A DNA stretch of 28,275 bases, taken from positions 1-28,275 of the forward strand of contig CAZYWJ010000049.1 of assembly GCA_964651785.1 (NCBI GenBank). Direction: 5' to 3'. The translations under genes were made by a program, and so were the position numbers. The notes below the pieces were generated by a model, which was not told the DNA's origin, did not search any database, and was given only the letters and a program-made list of their open reading frames with translations. The first letter of the stretch is position 1. Each line of letters begins with the position of its first letter. Origin of the DNA: JAKVAV01 sp964651785 (GTDB taxonomy: Bacteria > Bacteroidota > Bacteroidia > Flavobacteriales_D > Cryomorphaceae). Shown here one piece after another: positions 1-8,410 of the stretch.

Positions 1-70
1 ATGCGGCACTATCCATGCAGCCGCATAGTCAGCTGAAGTCAGAAGGGCCGTCCCCATCTACTCTGCTGAC
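1..70 (+). other. Structured 3' end of an upstream transcript (cut by window edge)
   Basis: Two inverted repeats precede a terminator. Bases 1-7 (atgcggc) pair with 20-26 (gccgcat), and 28-33 (gtcagc) pair with 65-70 (gctgac). This could be the tail of a structured RNA, or a 3' UTR after a coding region whose stop would be at 26-28 or 34-36 depending on frame. I could not match it to RNase P, tmRNA, SRP RNA or a known riboswitch, and most of the element would lie outside the window. Confidence 0.3.
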
Positions 71-80
71 ATTCTATCAG

Positions 81-115
81 AACCCCGATGATGATCATCG
101 GGGTTTTATATTTTT
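81..115 (+). terminator. Intrinsic terminator
   Basis: A perfect 11-bp stem (81-91 with 95-105, arm aaccccgatga) with a three-base loop is followed by a T-rich tail (104-115). It ends the transcript entering from the left edge and insulates the gene at 161. Because the arms begin with AA and end with TT it might also work in the other direction, but no minus-strand gene runs into it here. Confidence 0.8.
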
Positions 116-160
116 AAGCTTTAATCAGCAATTACAAATCCAAATGCACAAAAATTACCG

Positions 161-544
161 ATGGCCAAAAAAGGACCCATGCCCTCATTTCGAACCGTAG
201 ATGACTACATCGCGGCACAACCTGAAAACGCTCAAGATGCCCTGAACGAATTGAGACGAATAATTAAGGAGGAAGTTCCTCAAGCCGAAGAGATCCTCAA
301 CTACAAGATCCCTTCGTTCACGTTGGTTCCGGGTGGCAAGCGCGATCACCAAATCATGATGGCCGCCTACACGAAGTTCATAGGCTTCTACCCTTTTCCT
401 ACCGTTATGGAAGCCTTTGCCGACGAGCTGAAAGATTACAAGAAAGGCAAGGGCTCGGTTCAATTTCCGCTTGACGCAGCACTTCCGGAAGAACTGATTC
501 GAAAAATGGTGCGGTACAGAGTCTCAGAATTGCGTTCGAGTTAA
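161..544 (+). CDS. DUF1801 / YdhG-like small protein
   Basis: This is a 127-residue cytoplasmic protein of the DUF1801 (YdhG-like, 'iron chaperone'-type) family. Visible family features are the N-terminal TVDDYIAAQPENAQ segment, the helix ALNELRRIIKEEVPQAEE, the core EEILNYKIPSFTL, the IGFYPFP turn and the late KGKGSVQFPLDAALPEELI stretch. The length is normal for the family. ATG at 161 is the first in-frame start; a second Met at residue 7 lies closer to the conserved domain and is a possible alternative. No membrane segment or signal peptide is visible. The biochemical role of the family is poorly defined, and the iron link comes from a few homologues only. It appears monocistronic, downstream of a terminator and convergent with the gene at 661-996. 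Confidence 0.85.
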   Translation: MAKKGPMPSFRTVDDYIAAQPENAQDALNELRRIIKEEVPQAEEILNYKIPSFTLVPGGKRDHQIMMAAYTKFIGFYPFPTVMEAFADELKDYKKGKGSVQFPLDAALPEELIRKMVRYRVSELRSS

Positions 545-660
545 AATCGTGAAAGAATAAACGGATCAAACCGTTGGCTGAAACAACGACCTCTAATCAA
601 TGGATAGAGATTTACTAGAGAGCTATCAAGAGATAGCAAGCTCTTAATCGCTACCTTTCA

Positions 661-996
661 TCACGCCTTGCGCACATATTCAGACTTCAAGCCCATCGCG
701 CCGAATCCGTCGATCTTGCAAGCTATATCGTGATCTCCGTCAACCAGTCTGATGTTTTTCACCTTGGTACCAATCTTAATCGGGCTACTGCTACCCTTTA
801 CGGGAAGTTGCTTGATTACGATAACGGAATCGCCGTCTTGCAATACGTTACCATTAGAATCACGAACCAGGCCTTCCTCTTTCAATTCTTCCGGATTCCA
901 TTCGTGCCCGCACTCGGGGCAAGCCATCAGCCCTGTACCCGTGGGGTATCCGTAAGGCGATTTGCATTCAGGGCAGGGGTGTGATTCTTCGCTCAT
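661..996 (-). CDS. yjdM: YjdM/PhnA family zinc-ribbon protein
   Basis: This 111-residue protein has an N-terminal zinc ribbon with two CPEC knuckles (Cys8/Cys11 and Cys26/Cys29), followed by the family's C-terminal SH3-like beta domain containing the phrases VRDSNGNVLQDGDSV, GTKVKNIRLVDGDHDI and the terminal GAMGLKSEYVRKA. The length is typical of the YjdM family, historically called PhnA because of a neighbouring phosphonate operon in E. coli. No phosphonate genes are present here, so the old name should not be read as function. The start is well supported: a perfect TATATTTG promoter element sits four bases upstream of the ATG (see 1001-1008), implying a leaderless or nearly leaderless mRNA. 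It is convergent with the DUF1801 gene. Confidence 0.92.
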   Translation of the reverse strand: MSEESHPCPECKSPYGYPTGTGLMACPECGHEWNPEELKEEGLVRDSNGNVLQDGDSVIVIKQLPVKGSSSPIKIGTKVKNIRLVDGDHDIACKIDGFGAMGLKSEYVRKA

Positions 997-1000
997 GCCG

Positions 1001-1008
1001 CAAATATA
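1001..1008 (-). promoter_or_regulatory. Bacteroidota -7 promoter element, TATATTTG
   Basis: On the minus strand TATATTTG matches TAnnTTTG exactly and is separated from the ATG at 996 by only four bases. If used, transcription starts at or within a few bases of the start codon. No clear -33 TTG was found at the usual spacing. Confidence 0.6.
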
Positions 1009-1013
1009 GGACT

Positions 1014-1451
1014 TCAGAGCAGATCACGCTTTGACTCTTCACACCTCGCTTTGAAAGCTCTGTTCATCGCCTCAAAGCCGGGCTTCGTGTCCTTCTCCAG
1101 CATCTTATTGAAAAGCGGAACCAGTATTCCCGTAAACTTTTCGCTTTGCTCAAACGCTACCGTTCCGTCTTCATTTTCGCTTAAGCGGAAACGGTGCTCA
1201 CCATCAAATAATCCTTTAAATAAAAGATGTCCCAACCACTTGAACTCTTTTTCTTTTTCGAAAACCAGGACACGTGGTTTGAAGGTCATCTTATCTATTT
1301 TGGCCACGATCGTTTTTTCTTCCGCCACCTCTCCTCTGATGGATTTGATAAAGGGATTCCAGTCGGGGTAAGCGTCAAAATCGGTAAGAACCTCCCACAC
1401 CTTCTTGAGATCAGCGTTGATAGTAACTGCGGTAGTGATCTGCTTTGCCAT
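1014..1451 (-). CDS. SRPBCC (START-like) domain protein
   Basis: This 145-residue soluble protein has the SRPBCC / polyketide cyclase-like helix-grip fold. The N-terminal strand ITTAVTINADLKKVWEVLTD, the motif DFDAYPDWNPFIKSI and the C-terminal helix (FNKMLEKDTKPGFEAMNRAF) are characteristic. These proteins bind hydrophobic ligands in a cavity; the substrate cannot be read from the sequence. There is no signal peptide. It lies 62 bp downstream of the Crp/Fnr-like regulator gene (1514-2083) on the same strand, so the two may be co-transcribed. However, a GATCTTTG element at 1474-1481, 22 bases before the ATG, could provide its own promoter. Confidence 0.88.
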   Translation of the reverse strand: MAKQITTAVTINADLKKVWEVLTDFDAYPDWNPFIKSIRGEVAEEKTIVAKIDKMTFKPRVLVFEKEKEFKWLGHLLFKGLFDGEHRFRLSENEDGTVAFEQSEKFTGILVPLFNKMLEKDTKPGFEAMNRAFKARCEESKRDLL

Positions 1452-1513
1452 AGTTTCGTGTTTTTGTTTGCGACAAAGATCGAGTCGCGGGATGGCTCTG
1501 CACTTGATCTATA

Positions 1514-2083
1514 TCAAGAAACCTTTTTCGCCCTGATTCGGCTGAAGGTCTCGGGAGTCATACCCAGCATGGAAGCGAGGTATTGCTGCGGCACATGCCT
1601 GAAGAGGTCTTGATTGAAAGCAAAAAGTTGGTCGTAACGTTCCTCCGCACTTAGGGAGAGATGGTTGAACACGCGATCTTCCAGCGTGATGAAACAGCCC
1701 GCGATAAACTGCTTTTCAATTTCGGGCCAGGCGGGTACCACATCTTTCATTCTTCGGTAGCCATCGCCGTCCAGCGTGTAGAGGGTACAGTCTGTCAGTG
1801 CCTGAATGTTTCGCCGCGCGGGATGGCCAAAGACGAGGCTGTTGAGATCGGTCACAAAATAACCTTGAAAGGAAATCCATTGGGTGACCTCCTTCCGTTC
1901 AGAATAACCGTATATTCTCAAGAAGCCGGAGTGTACAAAGCTCAGCTTATCACACCGCTCTCCCACCCTTGCGTAGTATTCGCCTTTCGGCAAATGCTCT
2001 TCGGTAAACATCGAAGCGGTCTTTTCCAAATCGTCTCGGGTTACGTTGAAGTAAGAAGAGATGTAGTTCCGTAGATCGTTCAT
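1514..2083 (-). CDS. Crp/Fnr-like transcriptional regulator
   Basis: This is a 189-residue regulator with an N-terminal cyclic-nucleotide-binding-type beta-roll and a short C-terminal helix-turn-helix (VPQQYLASMLGMTPETFSRI), the compact arrangement common in Bacteroidota. The phosphate-binding region reads PARRNIQAL, which is not the classical Crp cAMP pocket, so the ligand is unknown. I place the start at the ATG at 2083, beginning MNDLRNYISS. A longer reading frame begins at 2098, but its first codons overlap a GATCTTTG promoter-like octamer (2089-2096) and add no conserved residues. The SRPBCC gene follows on the same strand and is a plausible target or partner. Confidence 0.88.
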   Translation of the reverse strand: MNDLRNYISSYFNVTRDDLEKTASMFTEEHLPKGEYYARVGERCDKLSFVHSGFLRIYGYSERKEVTQWISFQGYFVTDLNSLVFGHPARRNIQALTDCTLYTLDGDGYRRMKDVVPAWPEIEKQFIAGCFITLEDRVFNHLSLSAEERYDQLFAFNQDLFRHVPQQYLASMLGMTPETFSRIRAKKVS

Positions 2084-2088
2084 AGCGG

Positions 2089-2096
2089 CAAAGATC
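2089..2096 (-). promoter_or_regulatory. Probable -7 promoter element, GATCTTTG
   Basis: GATCTTTG on the minus strand is close to TAnnTTTG and lies five bases before the ATG at 2083. The same octamer precedes the next gene (1474-1481). It argues for the shorter start of the regulator and for a very short leader. Confidence 0.4.
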
Positions 2097-2180
2097 AAAG
2101 ACTTCGGCTAATTTGATATGGATTTGAACGACTTATTCGGAAGAATCAAAGAATAAAGGATAGGATATGTACACATTCCA

Positions 2181-3080
2181 TTATGGAATGCCATACATCA
2201 TTTTGATTTCCTCTCTCTTCTCCTCATCAGCCAAGTCTGAGTTGAACCCTTGCTGCGAACCAAAAACCTGAAAGCCTTCGGTAATGGCGTAATAGCGATC
2301 AATGGTCATCTTGAGTGGCGCCAAGGCCAATTCCCCTTCGGCGTAAGCCTTTTGCAGAACGGGCAAATACCTTTTCATCATATCTGCATCAGCGTGCTGA
2401 ATGACGGCCCACATCACCGATTCCAGTTCAGAACCTACCAAAGATTCACCTACGTATTTTCCATAAACGCGATAGAGTGAATCAACGATCACTTGGTTTT
2501 TGTCATCGAGAGGTTTTTGCTTTATCATGAAACCCTCTCCCGTGCGGTGCTTCTGATCTCTTTTCTTAATCTCCTCCATCAGCGTGACGAGATTTTCATC
2601 CAAATCGTACTCTTTTGCATACTCCTTTCCCGAAAGGGAGATTTGTTTCTCGGTATCTCCGCTCTTGCATTGAGCCGTTCTACTCAGGAACTTTTTCCTA
2701 ACGGGCAGGTATTTGTCGCTTTCCCTTACTTGTTTTTCAAAAGCGATGAAGTACTCGCAGGCTCCTTCTGACTGAGCAAACTTGTCGAATGCCAGATCGA
2801 TGTTTTCCTCTGATTCCTCCAAGGTGAGAAAGGCGGAAAGGACATTGAAATAGTCGGCACGGTTAAACCCTTCGGCATCGTTTTTTACGGCGTCTTGCAT
2901 CTCTCTGATGATCATTGAGCCGTAGTTAAAATCCTTTTCCGAAATCAGCGAGCTCTTTTTGGGCGTGTAGGAAAGGAGTGCGCTTTCAAAGTTTTGCGAA
3001 TTCAGCTCTTCCTGAGCCAGCAAATCATTGCCCGGAAAGACAAAGAGTAAACCTGTTGCAATCAAAGCGGATATCTTCAT
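2181..3080 (-). CDS. Secreted DUF6624-like protein
   Basis: This 299-residue protein has a Sec signal peptide (hydrophobic segment, then LLAQ near residues 20-23), so it is exported, probably to the periplasm. The C-terminal half resembles the DUF6624 family as I know it: LVTLMEEIKKRDQKHR, an Asn/Gln-Val-Asp helix leading to YGKYVGESLVG, the IQHADADMMKRYLPVL block, the AEGELALAPLKMTIDRY helix and the ending FQVFGSQQG. The N-terminal half is helical and unrecognised, and may be a divergent helical-repeat region. No enzyme motif is visible. An 8-bp-arm palindrome (2174-2190) overlaps the stop codon but has no T-tract. Neighbouring genes suggest no shared function. Confidence 0.75.
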   Translation of the reverse strand: MKISALIATGLLFVFPGNDLLAQEELNSQNFESALLSYTPKKSSLISEKDFNYGSMIIREMQDAVKNDAEGFNRADYFNVLSAFLTLEESEENIDLAFDKFAQSEGACEYFIAFEKQVRESDKYLPVRKKFLSRTAQCKSGDTEKQISLSGKEYAKEYDLDENLVTLMEEIKKRDQKHRTGEGFMIKQKPLDDKNQVIVDSLYRVYGKYVGESLVGSELESVMWAVIQHADADMMKRYLPVLQKAYAEGELALAPLKMTIDRYYAITEGFQVFGSQQGFNSDLADEEKREEIKMMYGIP

Positions 3081-3175
3081 AATTCTATCAGTTAGGCGTA
3101 TGAAGATAGCTTCATAAGGGATACTCGTTAGTTGCTAATGCTGAACTATAGAAAAATTAACAAGCGCAACGGATG

Positions 3176-3598
3176 CTACCCTTCGTGCATTATTTCCAAC
3201 TTGATCCCCGACGGATCTTTGAAAAACAGAGCGTAATATTTCTCCCCGTGTTGGGGGTAGTATCGAGGCGACTCAACTATCTCAGCACCTGCTTCTTTCA
3301 CCTTGGGGTAGAGTTGATCAATTTCTTCGGGAGAACCCGCCCTGAAGGCCAAGTGGTGCAGCGAACCGGGTCTGCGCCGATGTACCTCCACTTCCTTAAA
3401 TCCATCGCGTGGCGAGTTGATCCCAAGCGTAATATTCTGGTGGACATATTCTATCACGTCGAAGTCATGCGCCTCTACCCTGCCCTTTCCTTTTCGACTC
3501 AAATCAAAACCGATTAACGGTAAGAAACGGTCGTAAAAGGCCTCGGCTTTTTCAAGATTTTTAACGGTGATTTGGATATGATCAATTGTAGGTTGCAC
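3176..3598 (-). CDS. VOC family protein (glyoxalase/dioxygenase fold)
   Basis: This 140-residue protein of the vicinal oxygen chelate fold has paired beta-alpha-beta-beta-beta modules. Likely metal ligands are visible: His7 in IDHIQITV, His81/His82 in LHHLAFRAG and Glu135 in GIKLEIMHE. This pattern fits a metal-binding VOC enzyme of the glyoxalase / bleomycin-resistance type. The substrate cannot be assigned. The reading starts with GTG at 3598; no in-frame ATG lies upstream, and residue 7 is already part of the first strand, so GTG is the best choice. It stands alone, with 263 bp separating it from the divergent gene at 3862. Confidence 0.88.
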   Translation of the reverse strand: MQPTIDHIQITVKNLEKAEAFYDRFLPLIGFDLSRKGKGRVEAHDFDVIEYVHQNITLGINSPRDGFKEVEVHRRRPGSLHHLAFRAGSPEEIDQLYPKVKEAGAEIVESPRYYPQHGEKYYALFFKDPSGIKLEIMHEG

Positions 3599-3861
3599 GG
3601 AATTCTTTTAACTGCGATAAGTTCTTTTTTAATCTTTATGAAAGTAGGTGATTATTTTCATTAGCAGGCCTTACCCAATGAAATTATAAGATAAAGGAGA
3701 ATTGCGTCCGAATTGAAATGATTATTACCATTTAAGAAATAGCTGATTATCGCAGACATCATTAAAATGGTAGTTCTTAATCGTATGTAATGAGGGTCAA
3801 ATTAATTGTCACATTTTGTATTTTCGCACGAAATTTATGACTGCCTTTGAATTGAGACGAC

Positions 3862-4338
3862 ATGAGAAATTTACTGCCCATCCTGATACTGCTGCTTAGC
3901 GTTGAGTTGAGCGCTCAAGATTATTACGAAGAAAAATCATCGCGAATCCCCGTTGCTCAAGAAACGACTTGCATAACCGTCGGTATTTTGCACGGCGGCG
4001 GATCATTGATTGGTGCCGATTTGGAGTTTCTTCTAAGTCCTCGATTCGGGGCTCAGGTCGGAATGGGCTTGGTAGGTTTCGGCGGAGGCTTAAACTACCA
4101 TTTCAAACCGGGTGTCAGAAGTTCAATGCTTTCGGTTCAATATTATAATCAAGGCATAGGCGATAATTTTGCGCAAAGCATGGTTGGACCTTCCTTTGTT
4201 TATCGCAGTCAGAAATGGTTTACATTTTCCGTAGGCTTAGCGGGAATACTGGAAGTCGGCGATATGGAAATTTACGATGAAGGAGAACAGCCGTCCGTAC
4301 TTTTAACATACGCCATCGGTGCTTACTTTCCGTGGTAG
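3862..4338 (+). CDS. Small secreted, probably outer-membrane beta-barrel protein
   Basis: This 158-residue protein has a clear Sec signal peptide (MRNLLPILILLLSVELSAQ, cleavage likely before Gln19). The mature part alternates polar and hydrophobic residues in glycine-rich strands (GILHGGGSLIGADLEFLLS, GAQVGMGLVGFGGGLNYHF) and ends with aromatic residues and a terminal Trp (YFPW). These are hallmarks of small outer-membrane barrels. No named family was recognised. A TATTTTCG element (3819-3826) lies about 35 bases upstream and resembles the phylum's -7 consensus. It appears monocistronic. Confidence 0.7.
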   Translation: MRNLLPILILLLSVELSAQDYYEEKSSRIPVAQETTCITVGILHGGGSLIGADLEFLLSPRFGAQVGMGLVGFGGGLNYHFKPGVRSSMLSVQYYNQGIGDNFAQSMVGPSFVYRSQKWFTFSVGLAGILEVGDMEIYDEGEQPSVLLTYAIGAYFPW

Positions 4339-4688
4339 TCATTACCTGAGCATGCCATTATTGATAGCCTGAAGCAAAAATTTATTTTTCAATGTTTTTG
4401 CCTGTTGGCTAATCCCGTTAGGATTTCAATCTATAGTATTCCTCGTCAGCAGGCTGCTGAATATTAAGGTTGATAAATAAAACTCGTATTCTACGCGATC
4501 AAAGCATTGTTTTTACACGGAACATGTGTTGACATATATCCATGAGTTTACCTGCTTCCGGAGAGTTAACATTTTAATTTTGTATGTTTAGATGAAGCAA
4601 TTTAGTGACCAACCTTCCTCATTTATAAGCTGAACCATTCGGCTGTCAAAATTTGCATCTGAGTGGGGACGGTAAATGCTAAGATATT
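4339..4688 (+). other. 350-bp intergenic region upstream of the hybrid kinase
   Basis: No convincing coding region. It holds a short palindrome with 7-bp arms at 4446-4460 (centre at 4453), possibly a protein-binding site, and the promoter element at 4575-4582. No terminator with a T-tract was found for the preceding gene. Confidence 0.5.
4575..4582 (+). promoter_or_regulatory. Bacteroidota -7 promoter element, TAATTTTG
   Basis: TAATTTTG matches TAnnTTTG exactly. It would give the hybrid kinase mRNA a leader of roughly 100 bases, unlike the very short leaders of several neighbours. No convincing -33 element was found. Confidence 0.5.
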
Positions 4689-7058
4689 ATGGACCCAAAC
4701 GACGATCCTAAAAAGTCTCCGGAAAAAAATTCAAAGATTGAATATGACCATCTTAAAGTACAAGAAATAGAAGGATATTCAGGCAATTTCATGAACAGCA
4801 TCGGCGATCCCATTTTTGTGAAGGACGACCGGAGTCGATTGTTGATGGTGAACGATGCATTCTGCGAACTCTTCGGATCGAGGCGAGAGGATGTAATCGG
4901 AAAAACTCTCGCTGAAGAAGTCTCACCTGAAGAAGTGGATAGCTTCTTGAAAATCGATAGAATGGTCCTCGAAACGGGGGTAGAGAATATCAATGAAGAA
5001 ACTCTGACGATCAGAGATGGTGTCACGAAAATTATTTCTACTCGCAAATCCCGCTTCGTTGATGATGAAGGCCGAAAATTTTTAGTAGGGATTATCCACG
5101 ACATTACCGAGAGCAGAAAGTCTGCCAGAGCACTTCAAATTGCGAAAGAGCGTGCTGAAGAATACGAAGATCGGTTTCGTATCCTCATACAAAATATGGA
5201 AGCGGGAGTTACGGTTCATGCACCCGACACCTCCATTGTACAGAGCAACGAAAGGGCCTCGGAAATTTTGGGTCTGACGGAAGATCAGTTAAAGGGCAAA
5301 ACCACTATTGATCCTGATTGGAAATTTGTATATGCCGACAATACTCCAATGCGCTTAGAGGACTACCCCGTTAACCGAATTGCGTCGAGCAAAAAACCTC
5401 TTAAAAACATGGAGGGCGGTGTGTATCAGCCCGGATCTGACGAAGTAAGATGGGTTTCAATAAATGGTTTTCCCGTCTTCGATAACGAAGGAAATATTAT
5501 GGAAATAGTGATCGTCTTTTTAGATATCACTGAGCAAAAGATAAATGAAGAACAAAAGTTAGCGAACAGACAAAAACTCGAAAAAACACAAAAAGAGCTC
5601 AACGAAGCACAGAAGTTGGCAGGTCTGGGAAGCTGGGTATTCGATCTTTCAACAAAAGAATTCATTTGGTCCGATGAAATGTATCGCATTTGGGGTTTTA
5701 AGTCGCAAAAAGATACACCGATTATTGAGCTCGGAATAGATGAAAGAATACATCCTGATGACGTCGATAAATTCAAATCTAAAATTTATCAAGCGCTGGA
5801 AGAAGAAATGGCCTGTGAACTGGAGTTTCGGATTAACATTCCCGATTCGGAAGAAAAGGTCATTCGATCTATTTTCAGGTCTGTTGCCGACGAAGATGGT
5901 GAGGTAATCATGATGTCGGGAACCGTTCAAGATATTACCTTGCAAAAATCATTTGAAGAGGCTCAGGTAAAACATCAACGCCTGAAAGCCATCGGCGAAA
6001 TGTCATCATCCATTGCGCATGATTTTAACAACGCTCTCCAAGAGATGATGGGAAATCTGGAGGTTATAAAAATGGAAGGCGAGCTATCCGGCAATAGCCT
6101 GAAACGCCTGAATGATCTCCGATCCATCATCGCCGATACGGCTTCCAGAGTAAGCGCGCTTCAAAGATTTGGCGACTCACAAGATGTTGAAGTCTCTGAG
6201 GAATCCGTAGATATGAACCTGTTGATTGAAGAGAGCCTCAACCAATCGCGCCCCTTGTGGAAAGATGAAATGGAAAAAGAGGGGTTACAAATCAAAGTAA
6301 AAACAGAGCTCAAGAAAATTCCTAAGATCAGATGCAATCACGGTGAATTGAAATCCGTAATCTTCAATCTCATCAAAAACAGTATCGAAGCCATGCCGCA
6401 TGGCGGAAACCTCACGATAAAAACGGGCACCAAAGATCACAGGGTCTATGCCACCTTTGCAGATACGGGAAGCGGTATGGATGCCGAAGCAAAACTGAAG
6501 GTATTTGAACCCTTTTTTACGACGAAGGGCTACAACCTGGGGCGAGGTCTCGGAATGAGCGGAGCCTACACCATCGTAAAGAAATGTGGCGGCGATATCA
6601 GAGTGAAATATTCTGAAAAAGGTAAGGGAACCACGATAGAAATGACCTTTCCGAAAAGCATTGAGAACAAAGGAAGGAAACAAACCGAGGCGATCGTGGA
6701 AAATGAGAGAACCTACAAAGTTTTATGGGTCGACGACGACTTCATTATAGCAGCTTCATCCCGAAAAATGATTCAGTCATTAGGACATACCTGCGTTTCA
6801 GTTAATAGCGGGAAAAAAGCTTTGGACTATCTGGAGGAAAACGATTGCGAATTGATCTTCACGGATATCGGAATGCCTGAAATGAACGGCCGGGAATTGG
6901 CCCGGGCCATTCGAAAAAAATTTGATCATAAAATTAAAATTATCGCCGTGACGGGTTGGAATATGAAAGACATAATCAACGATGACAATGCCTTTGACGG
7001 CTTTTTGCAAAAGCCTTTTACAATGGAAGACCTCAAGGTAACACTAACCAAATTGTAA
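4689..7058 (+). CDS. Triple-PAS hybrid sensor histidine kinase / response regulator
   Basis: This 789-residue cytoplasmic hybrid kinase has no transmembrane segment or signal peptide. Domains in order: PAS about 30-145, ending HDITESRKSA; PAS about 160-285, ending LDITEQK; a coiled-coil linker about 285-312; PAS about 315-420 of the PAS_3 type (GSWVFDLSTKEFIWSDEMYR); a HisKA-like dimerisation domain with phospho-acceptor His444 in IAHDFNNALQE; a HATPase domain with N-box Asn564 (NLIKNSIEAM), G1 ADTGSGMD and FEPFFTTK/GRGLGMS boxes; and a receiver domain about 676-789. The receiver has acidic residues Asp682-684, phospho-acceptor Asp726 (FTDIGMPEMNG), Thr755 and Lys775-Pro776, so it looks active. 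With no output domain, the phosphate probably goes to a separate partner, none of which is adjacent. The signal is probably intracellular. It is convergent with the gene at 7093. Confidence 0.96.
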   Translation: MDPNDDPKKSPEKNSKIEYDHLKVQEIEGYSGNFMNSIGDPIFVKDDRSRLLMVNDAFCELFGSRREDVIGKTLAEEVSPEEVDSFLKIDRMVLETGVENINEETLTIRDGVTKIISTRKSRFVDDEGRKFLVGIIHDITESRKSARALQIAKERAEEYEDRFRILIQNMEAGVTVHAPDTSIVQSNERASEILGLTEDQLKGKTTIDPDWKFVYADNTPMRLEDYPVNRIASSKKPLKNMEGGVYQPGSDEVRWVSINGFPVFDNEGNIMEIVIVFLDITEQKINEEQKLANRQKLEKTQKELNEAQKLAGLGSWVFDLSTKEFIWSDEMYRIWGFKSQKDTPIIELGIDERIHPDDVDKFKSKIYQALEEEMACELEFRINIPDSEEKVIRSIFRSVADEDGEVIMMSGTVQDITLQKSFEEAQVKHQRLKAIGEMSSSIAHDFNNALQEMMGNLEVIKMEGELSGNSLKRLNDLRSIIADTASRVSALQRFGDSQDVEVSEESVDMNLLIEESLNQSRPLWKDEMEKEGLQIKVKTELKKIPKIRCNHGELKSVIFNLIKNSIEAMPHGGNLTIKTGTKDHRVYATFADTGSGMDAEAKLKVFEPFFTTKGYNLGRGLGMSGAYTIVKKCGGDIRVKYSEKGKGTTIEMTFPKSIENKGRKQTEAIVENERTYKVLWVDDDFIIAASSRKMIQSLGHTCVSVNSGKKALDYLEENDCELIFTDIGMPEMNGRELARAIRKKFDHKIKIIAVTGWNMKDIINDDNAFDGFLQKPFTMEDLKVTLTKL

Positions 7059-7092
7059 TCTACCAATTCCGCTTTTATTCCGCGTTACCAAA

Positions 7093-8103
7093 TCAGTGCC
7101 TCACCAAAATTTTATGTTGCTCCGTGCGCATAAGATTGGAAAGTTGAAGGAAGTAAATTCCATTCGGCAAATCACCTACGTAAAGCTTTTGACCTTGTCG
7201 CTCATACAACTTCTCTTCTACGAGCTGACCGGATAAGTTGAACAGCAATACCCGATCCGTCTCATTTAAGTCAGGAATGGTTAAGGAAGTGTTTGACGGA
7301 TTCGGATAGGGAAGGTCACTTCGCCCGCTCTGACCGGGACTTACCGCTATCGGTGAAAACGTTTCACTTTCTCCGTTGTAATCCACCTGAGTAAGCCGGT
7401 AGTAAACCGTTCGGTCTTCATGGTGATCAATCGTGGAATAGCTAGATTCAGTTGATGTAGTTCCTGCGCCCTCTACTCTATCGATTTCGTTCCACTCCAC
7501 GGCATCATAACTTTTCTCCACCAGAAAGAAATCATTGTTTTGCTCTGACAGAGTGGTCCACTCAATCAATGTTCCGTAGCTCAACTTATTGGCTGAAAAA
7601 TCGCCCAACTCAACGGGCAGAGGTAAGGCCATGGTGGCGCATTCGGTACTTCCGGAGACCCCAACTCCCCAGTAGCCCAGGCGCACGGTATGACAATTAA
7701 TATCGCTTATGGTTATCTCCGTGCAATCGGGATTATTGCCGTAATTAAAAGCACCACCGCTTGCGGTGTAGTGACGCGAAAAATTGAATGTAGTGCGAGT
7801 GCCCTCCGTATTTTCCGTGAAATAACCTAAGTAGGAAAAGGGTTCACCGCCCGAACCACCCGTGCATTCCATGTAGACATTCACGGCCAACCCTCGGCCG
7901 CTTGTCGATCCTGAAAAAGTTATTTTATAATCAAATTGAACTTCGTAAATATAAAACCACGGACAAAAAGTTGAATAAACAACTGGCTCTACGGGCGTTA
8001 CTTCTACCGTTGCCGTCCATCCGCGCGATGATACGATTTCACATTGACTAAAAAGAGCATGACTAATCATGCATGACAGCACCAAGGGGAGTACGAATTT
8101 CAT
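7093..8103 (-). CDS. T9SS type A sorting-domain secreted protein (336 aa)
   Basis: This exported protein has a signal peptide (cleavage likely LFS/Q at 19/20), then an unrecognised beta-rich region of about 140 residues. A fibronectin-type-III-like module follows (about 163-255: PVELGDFSANKL, IEWTTLSEQNNDFFLVEKS, VYYRLTQVDYNGE), typical just before sorting signals in this phylum. The T9SS C-terminal domain starts near residue 264 (LPYPNPSNTSLTI, LFNLSGQLV, GIYFLQL, HKILVRH). It should be secreted through the T9SS and attached to the surface or released after the C-terminal domain is removed. No catalytic motif is visible; several cysteines in the N-terminal region may form disulfides. The secretion machinery itself is not in this window. 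Confidence 0.9.
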   Translation of the reverse strand: MKFVLPLVLSCMISHALFSQCEIVSSRGWTATVEVTPVEPVVYSTFCPWFYIYEVQFDYKITFSGSTSGRGLAVNVYMECTGGSGGEPFSYLGYFTENTEGTRTTFNFSRHYTASGGAFNYGNNPDCTEITISDINCHTVRLGYWGVGVSGSTECATMALPLPVELGDFSANKLSYGTLIEWTTLSEQNNDFFLVEKSYDAVEWNEIDRVEGAGTTSTESSYSTIDHHEDRTVYYRLTQVDYNGESETFSPIAVSPGQSGRSDLPYPNPSNTSLTIPDLNETDRVLLFNLSGQLVEEKLYERQGQKLYVGDLPNGIYFLQLSNLMRTEQHKILVRH

Positions 8104-8410
8104 GACCTCATAGACGAGATAAAACCCAATTAGGTTTCACTGAAATTCACTTCCGACGATTTAAATATCCTTTTGGTCGATGCTAATCACATTTTTATCG
8201 AGGTATTGAAAAATTCGAAAAAATTTCTGCAACAATGAATTTCACATTATGATTGAAGCACATCCCAATTGTTCGGAGATACCTTTATCCGGCAGTTGCA
8301 GCAATCAATTTTGCACTTGGTTTTAAAGTTTCATTCTTACGGATAAATGATTTCAAATTTTCTAATCCGATTTAGGCATCTTTTATCTTTACCCTGAAAT
8401 TTTGTTAGAT
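8104..8410 (+). other. Divergent intergenic region (307 bp)
   Basis: This AT-rich region lies between divergent genes and has no supportable coding region. It carries a TATCTTTA element (8384-8391), one base off TAnnTTTG, 19 bases upstream of the ATG at 8411, which is probably the hydrolase promoter. No clear promoter was found for the minus-strand gene. Confidence 0.5.

Noticed and set aside
622..637. Hairpin gctatc-aaga-gatagc between the convergent genes as a bidirectional terminator
   Set aside because: The stem is only six base pairs and neither side has a real T-tract; too weak to call.
2174..2190. Palindrome with 8-bp arms over the stop codon of the gene at 2181
   Set aside because: One-base centre, no T-tract, and partly coding; no basis for calling an operator or terminator.
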